DNA from: Allodiplogaster sudhausi
Lineage: Eukaryota > Nematoda > Chromadorea > Rhabditida > Diplogasteridae
DNA: 64,000 nucleotides
Assembly: GCA_945643635.1 (NCBI GenBank)
Contig: CALZFC010000005.1
Location: 5,961,001 to 6,025,000, forward strand
Reading direction: 5' to 3'
A program made the translations under genes and the position numbers. Shown here piece after piece: positions 48,358 to 59,877 of this stretch (within the stretch, counting starts at the first letter, position 1; each line of letters starts with the position of its first letter). The notes beneath the pieces were generated by a model, which did not search any database, was not told the origin of the DNA, and saw only the letters and a program-made list of their open reading frames with translations.

Positions 48358-50117
48358 ATGAGTCGTTACTTGTACGGAACGGATGAAGCTCCGCCAGTGT
48401 GGAGTCGCGGAGGGAGCAGCCCAGTGATGGATGCGGGTGCAAGGGGGGTCTCTATGCCCCCCACTTACACTGGATACGGAAAGGCATATGCAGCTCCACC
48501 CAATCATGGCCCCCATACAACCATCGTTCACTCTTCATACAAGCCAGCTTCCGATGCAGACATGTACAAGTTGGTGGCTTTCTTTAAAAGCCGTTTTGTG
48601 TCCCTCTTAGAGAAATCTCAAGGAAGGATGCATTAAGGGTTGGCATCTATGGATGGCGGAAGCGGTGTCTGTACGTGTTCATCCTCGTCCTCACCATAGT
48701 CGTCATTCTAAATGTAGCCCTAACATTGTGGATTATGTCTGTCCTCGACTTATCGACAGTTAGCTTTTCTTTAACGCCGTAATCAACAATAAATTCGGTC
48801 GCTTAAGCTGTACGTAAACAGGATGGCCTCGGTGCTCTGAAGATCGATGAAGACGGAATTCGTGTGACAGGGAGAGCCCAGTTCGATCAACCTGTTCATT
48901 TCTCCCATCTTTCCACATCACGGGTAATTCTTCCATATATTACTTCGCTCTTGTATTAAGTTCTTGGACATGGAACAGAAACTTGGAAGATATTCAGGGA
49001 GAAGCTCTTACGATCGATTCATACCGGGGTGTTCATATTCAGTCGAGGAATGTTACCGGTGCCATATCATCTCGCCTATCACTGAGCCAGGCTAGTCATG
49101 ATTGCACTCCTACAATTATCTTCTAACGTGTATTTGAACAAATTGCGGGAAAATATAATATAAAAACATTTTGTGACACATATATAGTCAGGTTAATATT
49201 TATCATTCATACTTGGCCCGAAACAAATGAATAGCAAATGTATAGCTGGATTTTGAGGTACGCCACAAAGTTGGGGCGACAGTTTAGTCGTATAGTCGTA
49301 ACAATTGATGTATGTTCTGCAGGAAGGTCGTGCAACTGCTTTCTGTGATCGCTTTGAGATATTCGACACGAATAACAAGTTGCTTTTCTTCGCCGATTCC
49401 AGTGAAATCGGCTTGAAGCTAGAGAATCTTCGACTTTTGGGTATAGCCTTTGATTGTATGGAAAGACTTCTGCTTGGCTTAGATATTCTCGAGTATTTTA
49501 TATTTGTCGAGTTTCGATAATTTAAGATGACGGCGGAAGTGTGTTCGAGGGAGCAATTCAGACTTCTCTTCTGCGCCCAGACGCCGATTCCCCGCTTAGG
49601 TTTTCATTTCTTAATTCCTTTGTCCTCTCAACACCTTAGCAAGGATGTAATTGCATGACTTTCTGAACCTCCACATTCTAGATTGGAATCTCCTACACGG
49701 GGAATTGTCATTGACGCTGCCCAAGATATAGAATTGCTGAGCAGCGCGGGAGAAATCCACGCTACTTCCCTTCTAGACATTAATCTCGTCGCTAAGCAGG
49801 TTTCATTCGTTTCTTCGCTCAATGTCTCAACTGCAGTTGTATGGGAAAGATATACGAAAACGATTGTTATTGACTAACTGAGAATTTTACAATTAGTTCT
49901 ATCCGCGAGACTGGAATGACTCCTCTTTGTCTTGCATTGAATGAGTTGTTGTCAGGGGGCGATTCGGATGGAGTCGTCTTCAGTGTACATGGAGGGACTG
50001 GCCAAGTCGACTGGTCGCGGAGTTCACCAACAACAACTCTGCATCTGTCACAACGGAAGACTCTTCATGGCTGACCAGGGCGCGGACTGCCGGGCGGACA
50101 GAACAATCTGCGAGTGA
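48358..50117 (+). CDS. Sarcoglycan, delta/gamma/zeta type
   Basis: This is a subunit of the dystrophin-associated sarcoglycan complex of the muscle membrane. Eight exons close in frame: 48358-48569, 48638-48758, 48822-48923, 48998-49090, 49323-49440, 49527-49599, 49682-49799 and 49956-50117 (332 aa). It is a type II membrane protein. The cytoplasmic head is rich in Gly/Pro/Tyr, then comes the diagnostic [15 protein letters not shown] followed by one membrane segment ([18 protein letters not shown]). The extracellular part carries [20 protein letters not shown] (glycosylation site), [10 protein letters not shown] and [13 protein letters not shown]. It ends with the Cys cluster [10 protein letters not shown]...CRADRTICE. 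The head is about 70 residues, longer than in vertebrate delta-sarcoglycan. Intron 4 appears to begin with GC (CAG|GCTAGT). Confidence 0.95.
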
Positions 50118-50354
50118 ATCCAGAGCATTTCTACCCTACCCTACTCTTCTGCTAGACTACTTCCTCTCTTCTGTAACTCATTCACGTCATCAGCTCTTAT
50201 GCATTTGTTTTCTCGTTTGCCTGCCTAATATCTTTATAACTTTGTGCATAAACTTTTGCTTTAAACTCTCGCCAATTGAACGATTTGGTTCCGGAACCAG
50301 TATATACCGGTAATCTGTGGACTGTGATATCTGCTAATGCGAATGGATATACAG

Positions 50355-52060
50355 ATGGTGAAAAACGGAGTGCAAAGTTGGCACTGGAGTCGGGGATGGG
50401 CTCTGGGGTACGCGGCGGCGGCCAGGCTCTTCCTCATTGCTTACGCTGTCATCCACGACTACTACTTCACAGTGAGCATCTTGGATTGTATCGTTCCGCG
50501 CCATCTAATTGTTGTTTTTAAGACAGCCTATCTGTAAGGCTCGATCTGCCCTCTGCAATGGGAAAATTTTGATTTTTAAAATCGATGAAAACTTTACCAT
50601 TTGAACTACTCGAAATGCTCTTTAAAATGGTATAATCGCGATTTCCAAAATAATATTTTCTTTCGAGATAACAGCGATTTAATTTAAAAATTCCCATGCC
50701 CATAAATCAGTTAATACTTCATATTTTTGAAATTTCTTTTTTTTAATCGCGGTCTCTTTTCATGATCTTTAAATAAGATCTAGGAGACATTTTCGTGAAA
50801 ACAACATTTAAGCTTTAAAAATCGCAAAAATAGATTTGAGAAGAGGGTTTTTCGGTCTTCTCAGTACCAAAAACCCTCGCGGGGAAGGTAAGCTGTGCAT
50901 AGAAAGAAAGCCCGTGAAATTTACTACAAAATAGCCAAGTTTAAAAAAAAATCGAAGGGTACGTGTTTTGGGTATTTGCACTTAAGTGACGATATTCAAC
51001 CTCAAAACTACCATGCAGGAGGTCCGGGTTCGAACCCCGCTTGGGGCAAAATTTTTGCAATGTTTTGCAAACAATCAAAAAACATATTTTTGGTCTTAAA
51101 TTGATGGCTATTCATCTAATACTTCCATAGCCATGCTCAAACTTTCGATTTGTCATACTGTTATCACCAACTTAAACTATCTTCATAGTGAACCGCCCTC
51201 AGTTAGCATTTGTTTGTTAGGAAAAAAACTGCACAACTAACAATAAGTTATTTGGAAGACTTTGAATTAATGGCTCGGAATTATAGAATTTATTGCAACG
51301 TGATTCAATAAAATCAACATTGGTGAGCCCTTGCCAGGTCTGCCACTCAGTCTCTTTTCTCTGGGTGCCACTCTGCGAGTCCTCTTCGGTCATTGTTGCC
51401 ACGTCGACCATGAGATGGAGCAGTGCTGAGAACAAAGTCCGGCGCAAGGCCCAGGCCGGGGGGGGAAGCCGAAATAATTAATTTTTGGGTCTAAAATCCC
51501 CTGTTTTGTTGGAAAAGTGCCGTCTTGCAAGCATAAAAATTTTTCATCGGAAGGGGGGGGGGGGGGTTCAACGGGATTTTGAGCAAACAGGGGGGGGGGG
51601 GTTCCAATCCAAAACGGCGCGTGCGCAGGCCTTGTTCAACACTGTGATGGAGAGAGAACGAAGGAGAAACTTTAGCACACCGCTCCACATACTAAGAGAA
51701 CACATAAGATCGAGAGAACTCCTCTCTACTAGATATCTATCAAGTCGCCATCACTACAAGGCCTTCATCCGGGGAGGATCTATCTCCTCTCTTTCCTCTT
51801 TATCTCTGTTCTCGGCTATTCAACATTTACTTACTTTTAAGCTCCAGCAATGCCAGTCATGACGTAAGAGAAGAAGATATAGTGAGTGAGACCGTCAAAG
51901 ACCTGCGGTACCAAGAAGTTGAAGAACAGCATCATAGTCGATCTCCCCCCTTTATATTCCCAGTACCTTCTTATCGACTAACAATAAGTAAGTGATAAAG
52001 CTACATCTAAGAAGCCGGGCAGTAACACCGTCAAGGGCAGACCCAGTGTCACAATACAAG

Positions 52061-52109
<49 letters not shown>

Positions 52110-55100
52110 TTCGGCCACACCTTCATCGAGATGATATCGTACATAGCAGTGTGCAGATAGCGCTGAATAAAATATGTATGTTGTCTCTTGGTTAAAACAG
52201 TATGACAAATCGAAAGTTTGAGCAAGGCTATGGAAGTATTAGATGAATAGCCATCAATCTAAGAACAAAAATATGTTTTTAGATTGTTTGCAAAACATTG
52301 CAAAAATTTTGCCCCAAGCGGGGTTCGAACCCGGACCTCCTGCATGGTAGTTTTGAGGTTGAATATCGTCATTTAAGTGCACATACCCAAAACACGTACC
52401 CTTCGATTTTTTTTAAACTTGGCTATTTTGTAGTAAATTTCACGGGCTTTCTTTCTATGCACAGCTTACCTTCCCCGCGGGGGTTTTTGATACTGAAAAG
52501 ACCGAAAAACCCTCTTCTCAAATCTTCTTTTGCGATTTTTAAAGCTTAAATGTTGTTTTCACGAAAATGTCTCCGAGATCTTTTTAAAGATCATGAAAAG
52601 AGACAGTGATTAAAAAAAAGAAATTTCAAAAATATGAAGTATTAACTGATTTATGGGCATGAGAATTTTTAAATTAAATCGCTGTTATCTCGAAAGAAAA
52701 TATTTTTTTGGAAATCGCGATTATATCATTTTAAAGAGCATTTCGACTAGTACAAATGGTAAAGTTTTCATCGACTTTAAAAATCAAAAATTTCCCATTG
52801 CAGCCTTGTATTGCGCCCTGCTCGACTCTTACAGATAGGCTGTCTTAAAGGTCAAGCTGACGGATATCGACTACTCGGTGTACACGGACGGGGCTGTGCA
52901 TGTCTGGAATGGTCGCTCTCCCTATGCCAGACACACCTTCCGCTATTCTCCTCTTCTCGCTTTTCTTCTTCTGCCCAATGTATTCTTCGCACATTTCGGT
53001 AAGGATACCCTTTTTTTACCATATCTGAACTAGGATTTTCAAAGTAGCTGATGGAATTGGAGTATTCCGCGGTTAGCAAGTAGGGCTAACGCACGATCGC
53101 ATTAACAATGGAAAGTGAACCAGAAACGAGAGCTGCTATTGAGGCAGGCAAAGTTGTCTTCGCTGCGTGTGACTTGCTGGTTGGATGGATGTGTCTGCAA
53201 CTCAACGAACGACTTCCTTCTGCCGATGGGTTTGCATCTGTCTGCAGCTCTTCCTTCATCTTTTCTCTTCTGCCTGCAGCGATGATCGTTCTCTGAGTCT
53301 TGTGTGGTGGTGGTGGCTGGCGAATCCTCTCATTGCCGTCGTCTCTTGCCGTGGGAATGCAGACTCCCTGGTCTCTGCGGCGACTCTTTCATTTCTGCTG
53401 CTCATGAAGAGGCGGCAGGTAATTCATTTACGGTGTTAAAGGAGGCTTAAACTCGGAAGCTCCTAGCACGAAATGGCCGATCTTATAGTACGATACATTT
53501 TGGCAACGTGATCCTGGCAATTTGCCAAGATCCTTGCTTCGAAACCTTTTCTCGTAAAACATGCGTTTGATTGGGCGATTTCAAGTTGGCGGTTTGCGTC
53601 CGTTTGGTGAATCATGAATATGCCGGCATATATTTTACGGCCGAACGACGATATTTCACGCTTTTCGGTCATGATATGCTCGTCTATCCTATTTGGCCTT
53701 AATTTGGTCAGGGGACTAATGTTAAATTTAAAGTTCTGTATAAGCACTAATATTTCCCTCATGATCAGGCGACTCTTTTCAGATGCAAATTACTCCTCTA
53801 ACTTTTAGTTTAGTAAATTGAATTTTTGCTGATGCTTTCGCAAGCTCAATCCGGACATATTCACAGAATCATCCTTCTAGCAAAAAAATTGGGTTTTCGC
53901 CTAATTTAAACATCCGCGAAGTGGGTGCTTTGCACCGGATCGGGATAAAAGTACAAGCAGGCAAAACATGCCTGCTCGATTTCTAATGCAAGATGCCCCG
54001 GATATGTCATCCATGTTATCTTCCGTTTTCTGTCTCAATCGGATCTCTCTTAAAGGAAGTATCCGACGAAAAAATAACTTCCTCTTTTATATTCCCATAT
54101 GATCAAGTCTGGACTAAAAGATCGATTAGAGGTGGTCCCGCTTTACGAAACTCAGTATTTAGCCAGAAATTTGCATTTGTTTTTTTGGAATACGGTAGAA
54201 AACGTCTCTGTCGATGCACCCGGTGTATGCTTAAATCCAAGCAAGGAGTGCCAACGGGTGGGAAGAAGATGCAGTCTCTGCCCGTCTTGCCCACTTAGCA
54301 CCCCATTTTCAAAAAGGGATGAGAGATACAGACGTTAGAGAAAAGCGAAACAATGAAAGAGGTCGAGAGAGGTTAGATACACATACGTTTCAAATTTGAA
54401 ATTTTTTAGCGGGCGCTAAAAAAAAGGCTCATCCAGTTGGGAGTTTCGAACAGTTTGAAACCTAAGTTTATCAGATACGGTTTTCTTTCGTCGGATACTT
54501 CCTTTAACCCATTCTTTCCGCTTCCCTCTTGAAGTGGTTGCTGGCCGCGGTTGTCCATGGCGGGCTGGCAGTTCAATTGAAGATCTACCCGATTATCTTC
54601 CTGCCCGCTGTTTATGCTCACTTCATAGAAGAGGACTCCGGCGAGAAACCTTTGACTATTCTTCTCGCGCGGTCAGTTTCTCTTCTCTTTCTTTCTTCCT
54701 TCTTCGACATGCTCTGCCATCTTTCTTGCAGGAGCGAGAGAGTGCGGGGGATGTCGCTGCTTGGCCGTTTCTGGCTTTTCATAAATGCGAAGGGCATCTC
54801 CTTTGTCTTGGTATGTCTGAGTTGTTCATGCCTTTGCATGACTCTGAAATGCAGTTGTCCCTGAGCTGCTTCTTCGTGTCTTCCCTCCTCTTCTACTCTC
54901 TTTACGGGGACGAGTTCGTGCGTGAGTCTCTTCTGCACCACGTCACTCGCCGGGACACTCGCCACAACTTCTCTCCGTACTTCTACCCTCTCTACTTACT
55001 GAGAGAAGACCCTGACTCCTCTTCCATCATCTCACTCGTTGCTTTTCTCCCGCAGATCACTCTCATCGGCTTTTTCGCTCTTCGGTAGTAACCCTTGATC

Positions 55101-56175
55101 CACTTTATTCTTTTGTTGGTTTTCTATTCGTTGCCTTATGCACTTCAAATGTTCAGAGTTTTTTTTTTGTAAAAGAAACTTAAATTTAAAAGGCTGTTCT
55201 GACATACTGGGGTTTCGGAAATCCAATCTCACTCATCTCTTAATAAGATGGCAAAAATCCTTTTCGCTTCCCAAATAACCTCTCTTCAAGTCCTTTCTCC
55301 TCTTTGTCCAGACTTTCGAGAGGGTTTTTTAATACTCTATTCTGCAGATTCCAGGGGTATAATTGATTGACCCTTCGTATCATTGTAAGTGTAGCTAAAT
55401 GTCGCGGTTGGAGAATTAATTGCGGTAGATATGAGCTGCTCTCCTATTTCACGCATTCTTTCTCTCTGGCCGATAACTGGCAAGGTTCTACAGTAGCGCT
55501 TGAAAAATATTTCTCTATGCTAGATTTGAAATGCCGCGTTCTTTTGTTCGCTTTTTCTATTTTCACGCTACGGGTTTCTACGACCGCCCAAGTAGCGCGA
55601 GCTACTGACTGCCTGCTGTAGTGGTCAGCCGTGGCAATCTGAACCTGAATTCTTTTGTTGTTCCCAAGACTAAATGATTGTAAAAATGACAGATTCGGCA
55701 GTGATCTTCCGTTCGCGTGCTTCCTCTCCACTCTTTCCTTCGTCGCCTTCAACAAAGTCTGTACTTCCCAGTACTTCCTTTGGTACATTTGCTTCATCCC
55801 TCTCATCGGCTCTCAAATCCAGGTTTCTTGCGTTTTTTTTTCTGATTTAAACGAAATTTAAGCGAATAGAATGTTCGACCAATTTTGTAAAATTTGGAAT
55901 AGTCTTGCTGAGCGAATCATCTCGTGGTTACAAAAGGAAAATGAATAGAGATGAATAAATGAGTGATCTAGATGGAGCGTGGCCGTCTTCTCCGACTGAT
56001 TGCGGAATGGCTGCTTTGTCAAGGGGCGTGGCTTCTCTCCGCTTACTTCTTCGAGTTCCTTGGATGGAATAGCTTCTTGTCTATGTGGGTATCGTCTCTT
56101 CTCCTCCTCCTCTCCCATGTCAGAATCATCCTTTTCGTTGTCTCCGCGTACCAGGAGAAGTTAAAGAAGGAATGA
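50355..56175 (+). CDS. PIGM: PIG-M, GPI mannosyltransferase I
   Basis: This ER-membrane enzyme adds the first mannose (alpha-1,4) to the GPI-anchor precursor from dolichol-phosphate-mannose. Nine exons close in frame: 50355-50471, 52851-52998, 53148-53229, 53280-53418, 54535-54671, 54732-54810, 54855-55084, 55693-55822 and 55972-56175. They give 421 aa, the usual length. The lumenal DxD motif is [10 protein letters not shown]. Other family motifs are [59 protein letters not shown] and [17 protein letters not shown]. Many hydrophobic segments fit a polytopic protein. Intron 1 is filled by a 2.3-kb transposon and intron 4 by repeat DNA including a MITE; without them both would be about 50 nt. 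An ATG in the same frame at 50337 precedes an acceptor-like ATACAG, so 50355 is chosen. Confidence 0.97.
50522..52844. mobile_element. TTAA-flanked transposon with about 640-bp inverted repeats
   Basis: TTAA lies directly outside both ends (50518-50521 and 52845-52848). The termini GACAGCCTATCTGTAAG and its reverse complement open long inverted repeats of about 640 bp (50522-51162 and 52199-52844). TTAA duplication is characteristic of the piggyBac superfamily, but no transposase is present, so a non-autonomous relative is likely. Each arm includes a tRNA-3'-half-like stretch with a perfect B box (GGTTCGAACCCCGCTTGGGG; near 51010-51045, and inverted near 52305-52340). The middle has poly-G runs, a (TA)n array (about 52060-52107), and two patches of coding-like minus-strand sequence (about 51420-51300 and 51945-51845) I cannot assign. 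Confidence 0.85.
54054..54503. mobile_element. 450-bp TTAA-flanked MITE in PIG-M intron 4
   Basis: The ends AGGAAGTATCCGACGAAA and its reverse complement are immediately bordered by TTAA at 54050-54053 and 54504-54507. The TIR is about 18 bp and unlike that of the intron 1 element. The sequence left of it, 53441-54049, is also foreign-looking. It starts after another TTAA (53437-53440), so an older or composite insertion is possible. Confidence 0.75.
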
Positions 56176-56393
56176 CGCTCTCCTCCATCCTTGCATTAAT
56201 CCTCAAATCTTTATTTGTATGAGATCTCATTGTTTGCTTTGTTGTTTCAGACGGTTTTATTGGTTCTTCATGTATTCCTAATAAATATTGGACAGTTGAA
56301 GTGACCAGTCATATGAGAGTTCATGAAGGCTCTAGGAGAGAACTATATCTTAGAGTGTTGTGGTGCAAGTTGATGGTGTGTTATAAGGGGAAG

Positions 56394-57378
56394 ATGCTGT
56401 ATCTGGTTGGTCTCGGGCTGGGCGACGCGAGAGACATCACAGTGAAGGGACTCGAGATCGTGAAGAAGGCAGCACGGGTCTATCTGGAGGAGTACACTTC
56501 CATTCTCTGCTACGGGTTGGACAAGTCCGAGCTGGAGACTTTCTACGGCCGCGAGGTGCTGGAGGCAGACCGGACTCTGGTGGAGCAAGGAGCAGACAGT
56601 CTGCTGGAGATGGCTCGGAGGGAGGAGGTGGTCATGCTCGTGGTGGGAGACCCCTTCGGGGCCACGACCCACTCCGATCTACTTCTCACTGCCAAGGAAA
56701 AGGGCGTCCCAGTCTCGGTCGTCCACAATGCCTCGATCATGAATGCGGTCGGCTGCTGTGGCCTTCAGGTAATTCTCTTTGCCGTGCATTCGTTTTATTA
56801 TGATGCAGGTTGTCAAGTATCCTAACAAATTTGACTTAGCATGTCTTGGCCCGTATTTTCCAGGTCTTAATATTTCGGCCCTATTTTCACACCTGAAATT
56901 TTTTGAATATTTTACGCTGAAAATGCGCTAATGCTCCCAAAATACATTTCGTTGCAACAAAAGACGTACAAGGTATCCTTTATGTTGTTGTCCAAGCTTT
57001 ATATAACAAATTTTGAACGTACTTATTTCTCCAATTCGGGCCAGACATTTCGATGGCCCTCCTGGCCCTAACCCGTGGAATTTATGGTCGCCGGCCCTTC
57101 TGTTTAAAAATTGAGATCATTTTTGATAAAGAATCGATTCCACACAATATCTTTCTCAGTTGTTGCTTCTTTCTCTGCAGCTCTATCGCTTCGGGGAGAC
57201 AGTCTCGATTGTGATGTGGACTGAAGACTGGCAGCCCGAGTCTTACTTTGACAAGATTATCTCCAACTTTGAGCGTGGTCTTCACACTCTTTGCCTCCTC
57301 GATATCAAGACCAAGGAGCAATCCATTGAAAACATGATGAAGTTGGTTCTTCAAAATACATTTTGCACATGGTATGAG

Positions 57379-57425
<47 letters not shown>

Positions 57426-57427
57426 TT

Positions 57428-57458
<31 letters not shown>

Positions 57459-57473
57459 CTCTCTCTCTCTCTA

Positions 57474-57512
<39 letters not shown>

Positions 57513-58040
57513 TCTCGCTTTTCAGGGGCAACCAAGTGTACGAGCTCCCTCGCTATCTGACTGCGAGTACCGCAGCTAAGCAGCTGATCCAGATATACGA
57601 ACGGCGAGTGAAGGCCGAACAGATTCCACGTTGGTATTTTTATTCTTAATCATTGTAAAGTCATAGTGAATCGAAGTGCTTTCTTTATTATTGTAAATGA
57701 GAGAGATGGTGAAGGCAGCGGAAGGATAGGGAGAGAGAGAGAGAGAAAGAGAGAGATTGCAGCCTTCACTCCGGAGTCGCAAGTGGTAGGCTTGGCGCGA
57801 GTTGGCTGGGCGGACCAGCGCATCTTGTTCTGCAAGTTGTGTGAGCTGGCTGAGACGGAACTGGGCGCCCCCCTCCACTCCCTTGTCATCCCCGGGAGCT
57901 ACACCCCATCGAGTCTCAGATCCTCGCTACTTTCAACTGATTCTACCATTCCTCAGCTGTCTTCACCTCCAATATCTTCTTTCCATTTTACCGTCCTTTC
58001 CTTCAAATGTGCATTTTTCACTTTGTCTTGTTATTTTTGA
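56394..58040 (+). CDS. DPH5: DPH5, diphthine synthase
   Basis: This is the S-adenosylmethionine-dependent methyltransferase that methylates the modified histidine of elongation factor 2 during diphthamide synthesis. Four exons close in frame: 56394-56768, 57181-57341, 57526-57629 and 57763-58040 (305 aa). Family motifs include [20 protein letters not shown] at the N-terminus, the nucleotide-binding [67 protein letters not shown] and [15 protein letters not shown]. The C-terminal 40 residues after [12 protein letters not shown] differ from other DPH5 proteins and are Ser/Pro/Phe-rich; the real end could be a further splice. Intron 2 is mostly a CT array running into the acceptor TTTTCAG. The start lies 219 bp after the PIG-M stop. 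Confidence 0.95.
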
Positions 58041-58489
58041 TATTTTATATCACATCCCCTTACTATAGCAAATTCGTATCGAGTTTGTTTGGTTGTTGTT
58101 GGTTCTTGTCTGATTAATTTGTTGCGTAGCACCGAAGAGTTTCTACCAGCAGATTTGTATAAGTTAATTGTCTGATAATTGAGATAGGCTGTTACTGTAT
58201 CCTTCCCTTTCTGTCTCTGCCTTGCGGGTCGGAACTCTCCAGGTGTTCGATGTGAGTTGTCGTGTTTAGAGGAGAAAGCTCTCATCTTTATTCTGGTTAT
58301 TTCTGGGATGTTGAGCAGGGCAATGAGAGCTTGCATGAAGCGTAGCAATTAAACTGATTGAATGCCAGCTGGAACCAGCCATGGGAATACCCTTATCTGG
58401 TTGAGATTGCATCAGCCGAGTTGGAGGGGGCGTGCCTTGGGAAGAGTACATTGCAGGGAAGTGTGATCAGTAGATAGCAGAGATCAGCG

Positions 58490-58757
58490 ATGGGTGGAGT
58501 GGCAAGGGCCTACGTGGGGATGCAGTGCTTCTGGGGAGAGTCTGCCTTCGCCAAGTTAGTCGGGGTTGTGGGCACTCGAGTTGGCTATGCAGGCGGAGAG
58601 GCACCCGCTCCCTCCTACAGAGACATCCAGGATCATACCGGTTTGTACTCTTTGTTTCATTCTTCTTCCACTGATAGCAGCGTAATTCGGTGCCACCGTT
58701 CCATTTCCCTTTCACTCCATCTACAATTTTCAATTTTCCCCGCTCTCTCGTCATTGC

Positions 58758-58798
<41 letters not shown>

Positions 58799-59451
58799 TC
58801 TCTCTCCTTCCCCCTCTCTCTCTCTTGCTTTATCACTCTCCTGTTGTTCAGAAGTGATTGAAGTAGCGTTCGACACCTCAGTTCTATCCTACCCCGACAT
58901 TATCCAATTCTTCTGGTCTCACCACGATCCGACCGAGTTTCGTAAAAAGCAGTACAAATCTGCCATTCTCTGGACTGACGAAGCCCAAAAAGAAGTGGCG
59001 GAGAAGAGTCTGGAAGAGCAGAAGGTTGGAGGCTTCTTCCAAGTAGTCTTTCCTTTCTCCTTTCTGTCATTCTGGTCTTTTCCTCAGGTCAAATATTCTC
59101 GTCCACTTGAGACGTTTGTCATGAAGTTGGATAAGTTTCACCAAGCAGAAGATTACCACCAGAAGTACTGGCTTCGTAGCAGAAAAGATGTCTTCAGTGA
59201 GGTATGGGGCAATTTATCACTAACTACACATGGGAGGTGGAGGGTAATCTTAAAGTACTTATTAGCTTGGCCTGACGGATCAAGAAACGGCGACATCGGA
59301 ATTGGCTGCCAAGCTGAACGCCTTCATGGCGGGGTACCAGAACTGGCAGGAACTCGAGCGAGTTACCCTGAAGTTCAACCTCAGCTCCCAACTCACCCAG
59401 CGTATCAAGGACATTGCTCTGAGTGGGGGTGACCCCCGATCTTGCCATTGA
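58490..59451 (+). CDS. MSRA: MsrA, peptide methionine-S-sulfoxide reductase
   Basis: This enzyme reduces methionine-S-sulfoxide in proteins with thioredoxin. Four exons close in frame: 58490-58640, 58852-59024, 59088-59201 and 59266-59451 (207 aa). The catalytic Cys is in MQCFWGESAF (the usual GCFWG with Gly replaced by Gln). It is followed by GVVGTRVGYAGG, the substrate-site FWSHHDPTEF and the C-terminal signature FHQAEDYHQKYW. A C-terminal extension (LTDQETATSELAAKLNAFMA) resembles insect MsrA. Only two cysteines are present, the catalytic one and one two residues from the end (RSCH), which could be the resolving Cys. Intron 1 has a CT array before its acceptor. Confidence 0.94.
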
Positions 59452-59639
59452 TCAATTTTCCTTTCGTACTATTCTTTTATTATTTACTGTCATTCCTGAA
59501 ACGGATTCTTATGCAGATTATCACAGGCGATTGTATTAACACATTGTTCTTTCATATACACGCAATTTCAATGCATAATGCGAAGCTACGGACGAAGTGA
59601 TTCATAAAACAGTTCAAGTGAATTGGCACGCTAGGAGAG

Positions 59640-59860
59640 GGTGAGGGAGGAGGGGGCAGAAAGGAGAAGGAAGGGGAAGAGAAGGAGAGAGAAAGGAAGG
59701 GGGAGACAGAGAAGAGAAGGAGAGAGGAGAGGGAGGGAGCAGAGAGGAGAAGCAGAGAGTAAGAGGGGGGAGGCAGAGAAGAGAAGGAGATAGAAGGAAG
59801 GGGAGACAGAGAAGAGAAGAAGGGGGAGACAGAGAAGAGAAGGGAGGGGGAGAGGTGAAG
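59640..59860. repeat. GA-rich minisatellite downstream of MsrA
   Basis: Units of GGGGGAGACAGAGAAGAGAAGGAG repeat imperfectly for about 220 bp, just beyond the stop of the minus-strand ARM-type gene. Confidence 0.85.
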
Positions 59861-59877
59861 GAGTGCTTCCTGAGTCT

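Noticed and set aside
51000..51050. Possible tRNA gene (GGTTCGAACCCC)
   Set aside because: Only the T-arm and 3' acceptor side are present. No complementary 5' acceptor strand or A box can be folded, and the motif lies within a transposon arm.
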